From assembly GCA_021201175.1 (NCBI GenBank), contig JAJQFK010000044.1, positions 1 to 5,515 on the forward strand: a stretch of DNA of 5,515 bases, in the 5' to 3' direction. Made by a program: the position numbers and the translations under genes. Below, one piece after another: positions 1 to 5,515 of this stretch (the stretch's first letter is position 1; every line of letters begins with the position of its first letter). A model generated the notes under the pieces. The model saw nothing but the letters and a program-made list of their open reading frames with translations, had not been told where the DNA came from and made no database searches. Source of the DNA: Candidatus Gastranaerophilales bacterium (GTDB taxonomy: Bacteria > Cyanobacteriota > Vampirovibrionia > Gastranaerophilales > Gastranaerophilaceae).

Positions 1-38
1 ACAAAACCGGAACTTTTGTATATGACTTATTTAAACAT

Positions 39-62
39 AATTTAAATTTAAATTTAAATTTT
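39..62. repeat. Short AAATTT tandem repeat
   Basis: About four copies of a 6-base AAATTT period run without interruption, so the tract is self-complementary. It lies between the left edge and the palindrome at 74-99, in DNA with no supportable gene. A frame entering from the left edge stops at 43-45 after 14 codons, which is too short to call. The tract may simply be AT-rich intergenic DNA. No function can be assigned. Confidence 0.6.
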
Positions 63-73
63 GTCCTCCGGAC

Positions 74-99
74 GGGGAAACTTTTTAAAAAAGTTTCCC
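74..99. terminator. Long AT-centred palindrome, possible terminator
   Basis: GGGAAACTTTTT (75-86) is followed directly by AAAAAAGTTTCCC (87-99). This gives a stem with a 7-bp GC-containing base (GGGAAAC/GTTTCCC) and an A/T-only top, with one unpaired A. G74 and T100 could add a wobble pair. A smaller hairpin, GTCC-TCC-GGAC, lies immediately to the left (63-73). The element sits about 60 bases beyond the stop of the minus-strand gene, where a terminator would be expected. However, no clear U-tract follows the stem on either strand, so a repeated intergenic palindrome is an equally good reading. Confidence 0.4.
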
Positions 100-160
100 T
101 TCAATTATGCAAATGTTTTAGTTTCAGCAGCTTGTTCTACTGCTTCTCCAGCTTATTCAA

Positions 161-622
161 CTATATTGCATTATTTACGATTTCTATCGCATCATCTGCG
201 ATTTCTATCACATCATCTGCAAAATCATCTGCAAGATTTGCTGCATCATCTGCGGCTGCCGGAGCTTTTTTTGCAACCAAACCTTTTACTGCGCCAGCCT
301 TTTCGGAAACAAATTTTCCTACAGTATCAAGCCCCTTTTTAACGGTGTTAAATATTTTATTACCGCCATCTTTAACTGCAAAGAACCCTTTGTTGTGGCC
401 CAACGCTAATGCTCCGGCTGCAAGAACAGCGGCGCCGGCACCTAATAATATTTTTTTCACCGGCAATTTCTTTTTTTCACCGGTTTCACTAATACCTGAA
501 GCGGCAGAAGCTGTATTAGGATTAATATATGTTTGCGGGGTTCTGATTTTATCGGCAAAACTTGTTTCTCCTGTTTGTGCAGAAGCTGTTTGCGTTGCTC
601 TAAAACTTACGGGACTTATCAT
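161..622 (-). CDS. Small putative membrane-associated protein with acidic heptad tail, function unknown
   Basis: This encodes 153 residues; I do not recognise the family. The ATG at 620-622 is preferred because AAGGAGGT (627-634 on this strand) lies 4 bases upstream of it. An in-frame ATG at 647-649 would add nine residues but would put that Shine-Dalgarno inside the gene. Order of parts: a polar N-terminus starting ISPVSF and rich in Thr/Ser/Ala (1-49); KKK at 50-52 and KK at 56-57; a hydrophobic Ala/Gly/Leu stretch at about 58-74, long enough for a transmembrane or membrane-inserting helix; a Lys-rich amphipathic region (78-120); and an acidic tail with ADD at 124, 131, 135 and 142, including two tandem ADD[VA]IEI heptads. 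No cleavable signal peptide or catalytic motif is visible. The gene is divergent from the sigma-factor operon and shares its upstream region. An N-terminal IxPVxF stretch is something I associate loosely with small proteins of Gastranaerophilales; that is memory, not a search result. Confidence 0.82.
   Translation of the reverse strand: MISPVSFRATQTASAQTGETSFADKIRTPQTYINPNTASAASGISETGEKKKLPVKKILLGAGAAVLAAGALALGHNKGFFAVKDGGNKIFNTVKKGLDTVGKFVSEKAGAVKGLVAKKAPAAADDAANLADDFADDVIEIADDAIEIVNNAI
179..220 (-). repeat. Two tandem 21-bp repeats encoding ADD[VA]IEI
   Basis: The units 179-199 and 200-220 are identical except at one base (189 G versus 210 A, an Ala/Val change). Each encodes one seven-residue unit of the C-terminal tail, residues 142-148 and 135-141. 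A shorter related copy of the ATCATCTGC end follows at 224-232, and another at 245-253. Units of exactly seven codons keep the reading frame and the helical heptad register, so copy number could change without breaking the gene. Confidence 0.85.
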
Positions 623-626
623 AGTT

Positions 627-634
627 ACCTCCTT
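627..634 (-). promoter_or_regulatory. Strong Shine-Dalgarno that decides the start at 622
   Basis: On the minus strand the sequence reads AAGGAGGT, a near-complete anti-16S match, 4 bases before ATG 622-620. It is the strongest ribosome-binding site in the window and argues for the 153-residue product over the longer one starting at 649. Confidence 0.85.
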
Positions 635-683
635 ATTACTCATTTGCATTTTGAATAAAACACCTGAATTTTTAAAATTGTTT

Positions 684-689
684 TTTATA
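684..689 (-). promoter_or_regulatory. Weak candidate -10 of the minus-strand gene
   Basis: The minus strand reads TATAAA here, about 60 bases upstream of the start codon. The only -35-like hexamer nearby is TTGTAA (710-715), 20 bases away, which is longer than ideal. In DNA this AT-rich such matches occur by chance, so this is only a candidate. Confidence 0.25.
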
Positions 690-808
690 TGACAAATATT
701 AATAAACTGTTACAAAAAAACAAAAAATTCAGATAAAATCCTTTAAACACATCAAGACCTCTTTATTATAGCATTTTTTATAATATAAAAAAAGTTTTTT
801 TTTAATTT

Positions 809-837
809 TTGAATAAAAAATTTAATTTTGTTATATA
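809..837 (+). promoter_or_regulatory. Candidate sigma-70-type promoter of the operon
   Basis: TTGAAT (809-814) and TATATA (832-837) are separated by 17 bases. This predicts transcription starting near 844 with a leader of about 25 bases before the ATG at 869. Directly upstream is an A7-G-T9 tract (787-803), which would act well as an UP-type element or bend. A second TATAAT at 779-784 has no good -35. No distinctive ECF-type promoter was recognised, so autoregulation by the operon's own sigma factor cannot be read from the sequence. Confidence 0.45.
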
Positions 838-868
838 AATAAGTAAAGGGTTATTTGGAGATTGATTA

Positions 869-3553
869 ATGAATGCAGAAAAATATATAAAATTAGATAT
901 TGATGAAAAAGCATACAGTTATGCAAAAATATATTCATCTTTAATACAAGATCAGTTTCAAAGAAAAAGAGCGTATGCGTCCATTACAGCATTATATGCT
1001 TTTATCAATCTTTTGGAAAAAACTTCTTCTTGTGAAATCCAAAAATCAATGACCCTATTTAGGAATCCTGCTTTAAATGAACAATATGAAATTTCAGATT
1101 TATATGTTAATAACTGGCATTTAGATGTCCGTGTACTTGTTGATACAGATGCGGTTATAATTCCGAGAGTCCATTATAACAGCGGTATTGTACCTGATTT
1201 TTACGTAATTGTAAAAGTGGACAGTGCTTTAAAGCACGCGGAATTAGCCGGTATCGCCGTTACTGAAAATTTAGAATATGATACTCTGGATTACAATTAT
1301 TACAGTATAAAACTTTCAAATTTAATAAGTTATGAAAGCTTTTTAAATAAAGTTAAAATACCCAAGAAAATAAATTTTTCAGATGAAGATCATAAGTTAT
1401 TTAAAGAATCTTATCTTGGCATTATTGATAATGAAATTGATTTAAAAACTAAAAATCAGATTTTAAAACATTTATTTGAGTGCAGTGAATGCCGCACGGA
1501 ATTTTGCTGTTTTACCGGTTTTGAAATGGTAAACATTAATATAAGCAAATACCCCGAAATACTTGATGATAAAACCCTAAACATAGTAGGAGCGCAAGCT
1601 GTTGATAATAAAGAATATGAAGGCAAAGAAGAAATTATAAATATAAAAGATGAAGAAAAGAATTCCGAAAATAATGAAAATAAAGAAAAAGATGAAAGCC
1701 AAAACGAAAATGAGAATACACAGGAATCTTTTTCAGATTCAAACAACGATGAAACCGTGTCTGATATTCTGGATGAACTCTTTAGTGTAGAAGAAGATTT
1801 TATTTCTGATGAACCCGAGGAAAAACCTGTTGATACCACTCCGACAGTTTCACCGAATATAACAGATGAAGCAGAAAATGAGCCGCCGGCAGAAATAATA
1901 AATGAAAATATTGATACTCCGGAAGATGAAATTGTTATTATTGAAGATAATGATGCTCCGGAATTAGATATTCAAACAGAAAACGATACTCCCGACAATA
2001 ATGTACAGCGGGTAATTGTGGATTATGATGAAGCGGGAGAACCCGTTTATTCTTATATTACAGAAATAGATAAAGATAATCCGTCCGGATTTTCTTCTGA
2101 AATAGAGCCAATTGAAGATGATGATGAAGTTGAAAATCTTGAGGCGGATTATGATAGTGAAATTCTACCCGTTGAAGGTTCTCCTGAAGAAATTCAAGAA
2201 ACCTCCGAAATTGAAATAATTAATGATGATGATGATTTGGAAAAAGAAAAAAACGATGTCATTGAGAATAATTCTCCTGTTGATATCGAAATGGATTTTC
2301 AACGTCCGTATAGTGTCAGCGCCTCGATTAAAAACAATAATCCGGCGCCGATAGAGGAAATTAAAGATGATAACAATCTTGAAAATGAACAACCCGAAGA
2401 AATAATCGAACCGAAACCGGAATTTATTGCTCCAATGGGAGTATCAACACAATCCGTGCCGCCTGTTCAGGAAGAAATAACTGAAGAACTGCCTGATGAA
2501 CACCATGAAGAAATATACGAAGAAGAACAAACAGAACAATATGAAGAATCTCACGATTCAGAAGAACAAATAACAGGAGAAACGGAACAAATCGAAGAAA
2601 ATAATAATTATGAAGTTGAATACAATGATGAAAATCCTGCTTATTCCATTCAACAGCCTCCTGTAGAAAAGCCTGATGCAAGCAGTCTTTCGGATTTATA
2701 TGTTAATGATGAACCGACTGTAAATATAGCTGATATTTCTTCTTCCATATCTGATGGAAATGATGAAAATACAGAAGAATTTTATGATGACGGGAACGAT
2801 TTTGAAGGATCCGATATAGATTTTCACGGACAAACAGAGAAAACAAATAATTCAGGTTCAAAAGCTCCGATAGTAATAGCGGCTCTGGTATTAATTTTAG
2901 CTATTGCCGGCGGAAGCATAGCGCTTCTTTCAAGGCAAAAAAATGACAACAAAAATAATTTCAATGCAATTACTGCCGACAACACATTTGATAATTCAAT
3001 ACTTCCGCAGCAAACAGATAACACAACAGATATTGATGACACAAGTACAAATACAGATTCAAATTCAGACAATAACACTGTTTCTTCTTCTGCTGAAACT
3101 GTAAATCTTGCGCCTATTACAGAAAAAGATTTAATAAAGAAAAAGTCAGCGAACGGGGATATAAATGCGGTTATGGCAAATGCCTTTTCACAAAATGTTC
3201 CGGTAGTATCTATAAAGAATGTTAACTGGCTTTGTACTTCCGAATTATTTTCTGATAAAGATTTTAAATCGTATCTGCAAAATTTAGATAATATGCTTAA
3301 GCTGAATTTAAAAAAGAATATATTAGATGTGGTGGAAACACCTGAAAAAGATACAGTTTCAGCCAAATTTGCAATTGATAACAGCGGAAATTTAGAAAAA
3401 GTTATAATATCAGATTCAAGCGGGTCAGAACAGATAGATGACATAGTGTTACAAAGTATTAATGAAATTTTTGAAGGAGAAAACAGCCCTGTTCTTACCG
3501 ATGGAACACTTAAAGCCGATAAGTATTACCTGAAAGTGGTAATAAAATTATAA
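869..3553 (+). CDS. DUF1822-like / anti-sigma-type zinc finger / TM / TonB-C-like membrane protein
   Basis: This encodes 894 residues and is probably a membrane-bound regulator of the sigma factor encoded next. The start is ATG 869 with GGAG at 857-860 and an in-frame stop at 863-865 just upstream. Residues 1-168 resemble cyanobacterial DUF1822: a Gln/Ala-rich helical start, then DLYVNNWHLDVRV (77-89) and a VPDFYVIVKVD-type stretch leading into an A-x-L-x-G-I-A segment. Residues 170-214 match the ZAS/zf-HC2 anti-sigma finger, with H201-x3-C205-x2-C208 after a Y-L-G-x2-D-N-E-I helix. Residues about 246-660 are low-complexity and rich in Glu, Asp, Asn and Pro, presumably disordered. A transmembrane helix spans about 667-687. 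After an Asn/Thr/Asp/Ser linker, the end (about 780-894) looks like TonB_C, with FAIDNSGNLEKVIISDSSGS at 834-853. By analogy with TonB and ZAS anti-sigma proteins the N-terminus is cytoplasmic, but charges flanking the helix (K665; R689, K691) do not settle the topology. The ORF is certain; the domain calls are by eye. Confidence 0.88.
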   Translation: MNAEKYIKLDIDEKAYSYAKIYSSLIQDQFQRKRAYASITALYAFINLLEKTSSCEIQKSMTLFRNPALNEQYEISDLYVNNWHLDVRVLVDTDAVIIPRVHYNSGIVPDFYVIVKVDSALKHAELAGIAVTENLEYDTLDYNYYSIKLSNLISYESFLNKVKIPKKINFSDEDHKLFKESYLGIIDNEIDLKTKNQILKHLFECSECRTEFCCFTGFEMVNINISKYPEILDDKTLNIVGAQAVDNKEYEGKEEIINIKDEEKNSENNENKEKDESQNENENTQESFSDSNNDETVSDILDELFSVEEDFISDEPEEKPVDTTPTVSPNITDEAENEPPAEIINENIDTPEDEIVIIEDNDAPELDIQTENDTPDNNVQRVIVDYDEAGEPVYSYITEIDKDNPSGFSSEIEPIEDDDEVENLEADYDSEILPVEGSPEEIQETSEIEIINDDDDLEKEKNDVIENNSPVDIEMDFQRPYSVSASIKNNNPAPIEEIKDDNNLENEQPEEIIEPKPEFIAPMGVSTQSVPPVQEEITEELPDEHHEEIYEEEQTEQYEESHDSEEQITGETEQIEENNNYEVEYNDENPAYSIQQPPVEKPDASSLSDLYVNDEPTVNIADISSSISDGNDENTEEFYDDGNDFEGSDIDFHGQTEKTNNSGSKAPIVIAALVLILAIAGGSIALLSRQKNDNKNNFNAITADNTFDNSILPQQTDNTTDIDDTSTNTDSNSDNNTVSSSAETVNLAPITEKDLIKKKSANGDINAVMANAFSQNVPVVSIKNVNWLCTSELFSDKDFKSYLQNLDNMLKLNLKKNILDVVETPEKDTVSAKFAIDNSGNLEKVIISDSSGSEQIDDIVLQSINEIFEGENSPVLTDGTLKADKYYLKVVIKL

Positions 3554-3570
3554 TTTATGTTATGATATTG

Positions 3571-3586
3571 TTCGGGTATACCTGAA
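3571..3586 (+). promoter_or_regulatory. 16-base dyad upstream of the sigma gene
   Basis: TTCGGGTATACCTGAA is a palindrome with one mismatched pair, built around a perfect GGTATACC core (3575-3582). As RNA it folds into a 6-bp stem (the mismatch becomes a G-U pair) with a UAUA loop, ending 13 bases before the GTG start. It occupies most of the 46-base gap between the two genes. It could be an operator, an mRNA processing or translation-control hairpin, or chance. There is no T-run after it, so it is not a terminator. Confidence 0.4.
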
Positions 3587-3599
3587 TAGAGAGAAATTT

Positions 3600-4187
3600 G
3601 TGCTTTTAATTGAGGAACAAAGATCATTAATAGAAAAATTTGTCAAAAGTAATAAGAATTACCGCGGCAACGAAGACCTTTTTGAAGATTTTTGCAGTGA
3701 AGCTTTTCAAAAATCTTATATGGTCTTTAATTCTGTTTCCAATGTTCAGAAAATAGAAAGTTATGTGGCTAAAGTTGTTCATACTTCAATATTGAATGTA
3801 TTGAAAAATTCAGGCAGAATAAGACGGGCAAATAAAAGTTATGTAGCAACAAACGAAATAAAAGTGCCGGAATTTAGTCCGTCGGTTAAAGTAAAATCAA
3901 GACCTCTCGGCTCTGAATTTATTATGGACTTTCCTGACCCGAAAGAAACAGTAGAGGAAATTTTAATTACAAAAGATTGTCTGCAAAGAATAGCTGATGC
4001 CGTTTGTATTATTCATAAGGAAGTTCCGTCGCAGAATTTTTATGAAATATTTTATCTCCGTTATGTAAAAGGCGAAAAACAGGCACAAATTGCAGAAGCA
4101 TTAAATCTTTCGCAGTCGGAAGTGAGTAAAAGGCTTATGCAGCTTTCAAAATTAATAAGCAACTTGTTAGACCGCGGAAAAAGTTAG
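3600..4187 (+). CDS. ECF-like sigma-70 family RNA polymerase sigma factor
   Basis: This encodes 195 residues, a usual length for an ECF sigma factor having only regions 2 and 4. The start is GTG 3600, with GAGAG (3589-3593) six bases upstream; no other good start lies in frame before it. Region 2 is at about 24-80: EDLFEDFCSEAFQKS (25-39) corresponds to the helix with the usual D-L-x-Q-E pattern, and SYVAKVVHTSILNVLK (54-69) followed by basic GRIRR (72-76) corresponds to 2.3/2.4. A linker (about 81-125) is followed by region 4 at about 126-190, with FYLRYVKGEKQAQIAEALNL (151-170) leading into the recognition helix SQSEVSKRLMQL (171-182). The sequence is divergent in region 2, where the usual aromatic/Arg-Asn pattern of 2.3 is replaced. 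It lies 46 bases after the anti-sigma-like gene and 11 bases before the zinc-ribbon ATPase gene, so it is almost certainly cotranscribed. Its regulon is unknown. A phage-type or other region-4 regulator is a less likely alternative. Confidence 0.82.
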   Translation: MLLIEEQRSLIEKFVKSNKNYRGNEDLFEDFCSEAFQKSYMVFNSVSNVQKIESYVAKVVHTSILNVLKNSGRIRRANKSYVATNEIKVPEFSPSVKVKSRPLGSEFIMDFPDPKETVEEILITKDCLQRIADAVCIIHKEVPSQNFYEIFYLRYVKGEKQAQIAEALNLSQSEVSKRLMQLSKLISNLLDRGKS

Positions 4188-4198
4188 GTTTTACTAAT

Positions 4199-5515
4199 AT
4201 GATTTGTCGTAAATGCGGTGCAAACCTCCCGGACAATGTTCTACGATGCAGTGTTTGCGGTATAAAAGTTAATATGTACTGTCCCGAATGTAAAACTTTA
4301 AACCCGTTCGGTGCAAAAGTATGTAAAAATTGCGGTTTTGAACTTATAAAAATTTGTCCCGACTGCCGTTGTGTAAATATATATTCTGCCAAAGAATGTC
4401 ATAAATGCGGACATAAATTTGAAATAACCACCCCGAATACAAATAAAAACGAATCTGTAAAAGCTGTTACCGAAAAAAAGAAACCCGAATTCACCCCGCG
4501 GCCGCGCGAGGACTTTGATATTGTCCGCCCTTTTAGCTGCACGGAAACTGCATACAGTGTTTCTGACCTTCCTGATTTATCAGAAAATGCAGATAATATA
4601 GAAAATACAGAAAATACCGGCTCTGTCGAAAAAGAAAACTATACCCCCGAAAAAAATCAATACAACACAGCTTCTGATACTAATAAACGAAATAAATCAG
4701 AATCTAAACACGATATTGAAAATATCATCCTGCCGGAAATTAAACCCGAACAAACAACAAATTCAAATAACGGCACAGAATCTGCCGTTTTAGATAACGA
4801 AGAAAATGATAAAACATCTGAAATTGAAAAGATTTTTTATGTTGAAAAAGAACCTGATATAGAAGAAATTCAAAATTTAAAAGAAGAACCCCCTGTTATT
4901 AATCCGGTTGATAAAGACAAAAAAGAGGAGATAATTAACAGCGTTTTTGATTCTGAAAAAATTGACATTGAACCGATTCAAGAAGTAAATGTCGGAAATT
5001 TAAATGTACATCAAGAAGATACTCGCAAAATTATTCCGGAAACACCGCAAACCAATGAGACAGACAAGGAAGATTTAAATGTTGAGGTACAGCCCGAGGC
5101 CGTTAAGAAAATAGTACATCTTTTAACATCTTCTTTAAATAAGCATATCATAGCTGTAAACGGAGAAGAAGGGAGAGGAAAATCCGCTGTATTAAATCAG
5201 GTAAGGAATATAATGTCAACAAAAGGCTTTGTATGTCTGTATGGCAGTTGTACACCCTTAATTCAAATTACAAGTTTCGGATTTTTTCAGGACGCTTTTT
5301 TAAGAATTCTCGGCTTCCCGCCTTATACAAGAAACATTGAAGCGTTTATTAAAGATTTTAAAAAAAGCAGTTTTTCTAAAGTATTCAGCTTTTTAGACGG
5401 CAATGAACTTACACTCTTTTTAAATATATTCTATCCTGATAAAAAAGATAAATTTGATAATATATTGGAAAACAGAAAAATTATGTTTTCTATTTTGGAA
5501 AAAGTTATAAAATCT
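4199..5515 (+). CDS. Triple zinc-ribbon P-loop ATPase (AAA_16/STAND-like), 3' end missing
   Basis: The frame is open from ATG 4199 to the window edge, giving 439 residues without a stop, so the gene is partial at its C-terminus. The Shine-Dalgarno is weak (TTAGG, 4184-4188), and with only 11 bases after the sigma-factor stop the two are probably translationally coupled. Residues 1-74 are three successive four-cysteine zinc ribbons with identical CxxC-x10-CxxC spacing: C3/C6/C17/C20, C28/C31/C42/C45 and C53/C56/C67/C70. Residues 75-298 form a polar Glu/Asn/Lys/Pro-rich linker, probably disordered. An NTPase domain starts at about 299, with hydrophobic beta strand IIAV (317-320) leading to Walker A GEEGRGKS (322-329). 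A second strand and GSCTPLIQ (349-356) follow, as in AAA_16-type domains that accompany cyclase, kinase or TPR signalling proteins. Walker B and whatever follows lie beyond the edge. The role is inferred as signalling or regulation; the output domain cannot be seen. Confidence 0.88.
   Translation, partial: MICRKCGANLPDNVLRCSVCGIKVNMYCPECKTLNPFGAKVCKNCGFELIKICPDCRCVNIYSAKECHKCGHKFEITTPNTNKNESVKAVTEKKKPEFTPRPREDFDIVRPFSCTETAYSVSDLPDLSENADNIENTENTGSVEKENYTPEKNQYNTASDTNKRNKSESKHDIENIILPEIKPEQTTNSNNGTESAVLDNEENDKTSEIEKIFYVEKEPDIEEIQNLKEEPPVINPVDKDKKEEIINSVFDSEKIDIEPIQEVNVGNLNVHQEDTRKIIPETPQTNETDKEDLNVEVQPEAVKKIVHLLTSSLNKHIIAVNGEEGRGKSAVLNQVRNIMSTKGFVCLYGSCTPLIQITSFGFFQDAFLRILGFPPYTRNIEAFIKDFKKSSFSKVFSFLDGNELTLFLNIFYPDKKDKFDNILENRKIMFSILEKVIKS

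Noticed and set aside
1..45. Possible C-terminal tail of a gene entering from the left edge (14 codons, then a stop)
   Set aside because: Too short to show any motif or codon bias, and other frames are equally open here.
3..692. Long plus-strand open frame running antisense across the small minus-strand gene
   Set aside because: It has no ribosome-binding site, gives a Phe/Ser/Ala-rich shadow translation, and is the complement of a gene with a near-perfect Shine-Dalgarno and a sensible protein composition.
1456..3444. Several minus-strand open frames within the large plus-strand gene
   Set aside because: They are Ser/Phe/Ile-rich reverse complements of the acidic coding region, lack ribosome-binding sites, and overlap a well-supported gene.
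3561..3566. TATGAT as a -10 element of a separate sigma-gene promoter
   Set aside because: No -35-like hexamer lies 16-18 bases upstream, and the AT content makes isolated -10 matches common.
4135..4392. Minus-strand open frame across the sigma/ATPase junction
   Set aside because: It is the complement of the zinc-ribbon codons; the plus-strand cysteine pattern is decisive.
4487..4505. Adjacent EcoRI (GAATTC, 4487-4492) and NotI (GCGGCCGC, 4498-4505) sites in an unusually GC-rich blip, resembling a cloning linker
   Set aside because: The reading frame continues through it with a plausible polar linker sequence and both sides belong to the same protein, so an artefact is not needed to explain it.
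869..5515. CRISPR array, tRNA, rRNA, insertion sequence or attachment site
   Set aside because: No direct repeats with unique spacers, no recognisable RNA gene, no transposase or recombinase motif, and no terminal inverted repeats were seen.

Overview
This is an AT-rich window, roughly one third G+C by eye, with four genes: one short gene on the minus strand and, diverging from it, three closely spaced plus-strand genes that look like one operon. The likely source is a Gram-negative, low-GC relative of the Cyanobacteria, possibly the non-photosynthetic gut lineage Gastranaerophilales/Vampirovibrionia. The grounds are a DUF1822-like domain (a family I know from Cyanobacteria), a TonB-C-like domain that implies an outer membrane, and the codon usage. 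This placement is an inference.

Layout. Positions 1-160 hold no gene: there is an AAATTT-type simple repeat and a long AT-centred palindrome, possibly a terminator. Positions 161-622 (minus) encode a 153-residue protein of unknown function with one hydrophobic segment and a repetitive acidic amphipathic tail. Its start is fixed by a near-perfect Shine-Dalgarno at 627-634. Positions 623-868 are a divergent intergenic region with a plausible plus-strand promoter (809-837), A/T tracts and a distant inverted repeat.

The plus-strand operon begins with a large membrane protein (869-3553). It has a DUF1822-like N-terminal domain, an HxxxCxxC zinc finger of the type found in anti-sigma factors, a roughly 410-residue acidic low-complexity linker, one transmembrane helix and a TonB-C-like C-terminal domain. 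After 46 bases containing a 16-base dyad comes a small ECF-like sigma-70 factor (3600-4187, GTG start). Eleven bases after its stop begins a protein with three regularly spaced zinc ribbons, an acidic linker and a P-loop ATPase domain of AAA_16/STAND type. This last gene runs off the right edge at 5515.

Working model (inference): the first operon gene is a membrane-anchored anti-sigma factor or sigma regulator for the second. The zinc-ribbon ATPase would be a further signalling or output component. The combination of DUF1822-like, ZAS-type finger, transmembrane helix and TonB-C in one chain, encoded upstream of its presumed sigma factor, is the most interesting element of the window.
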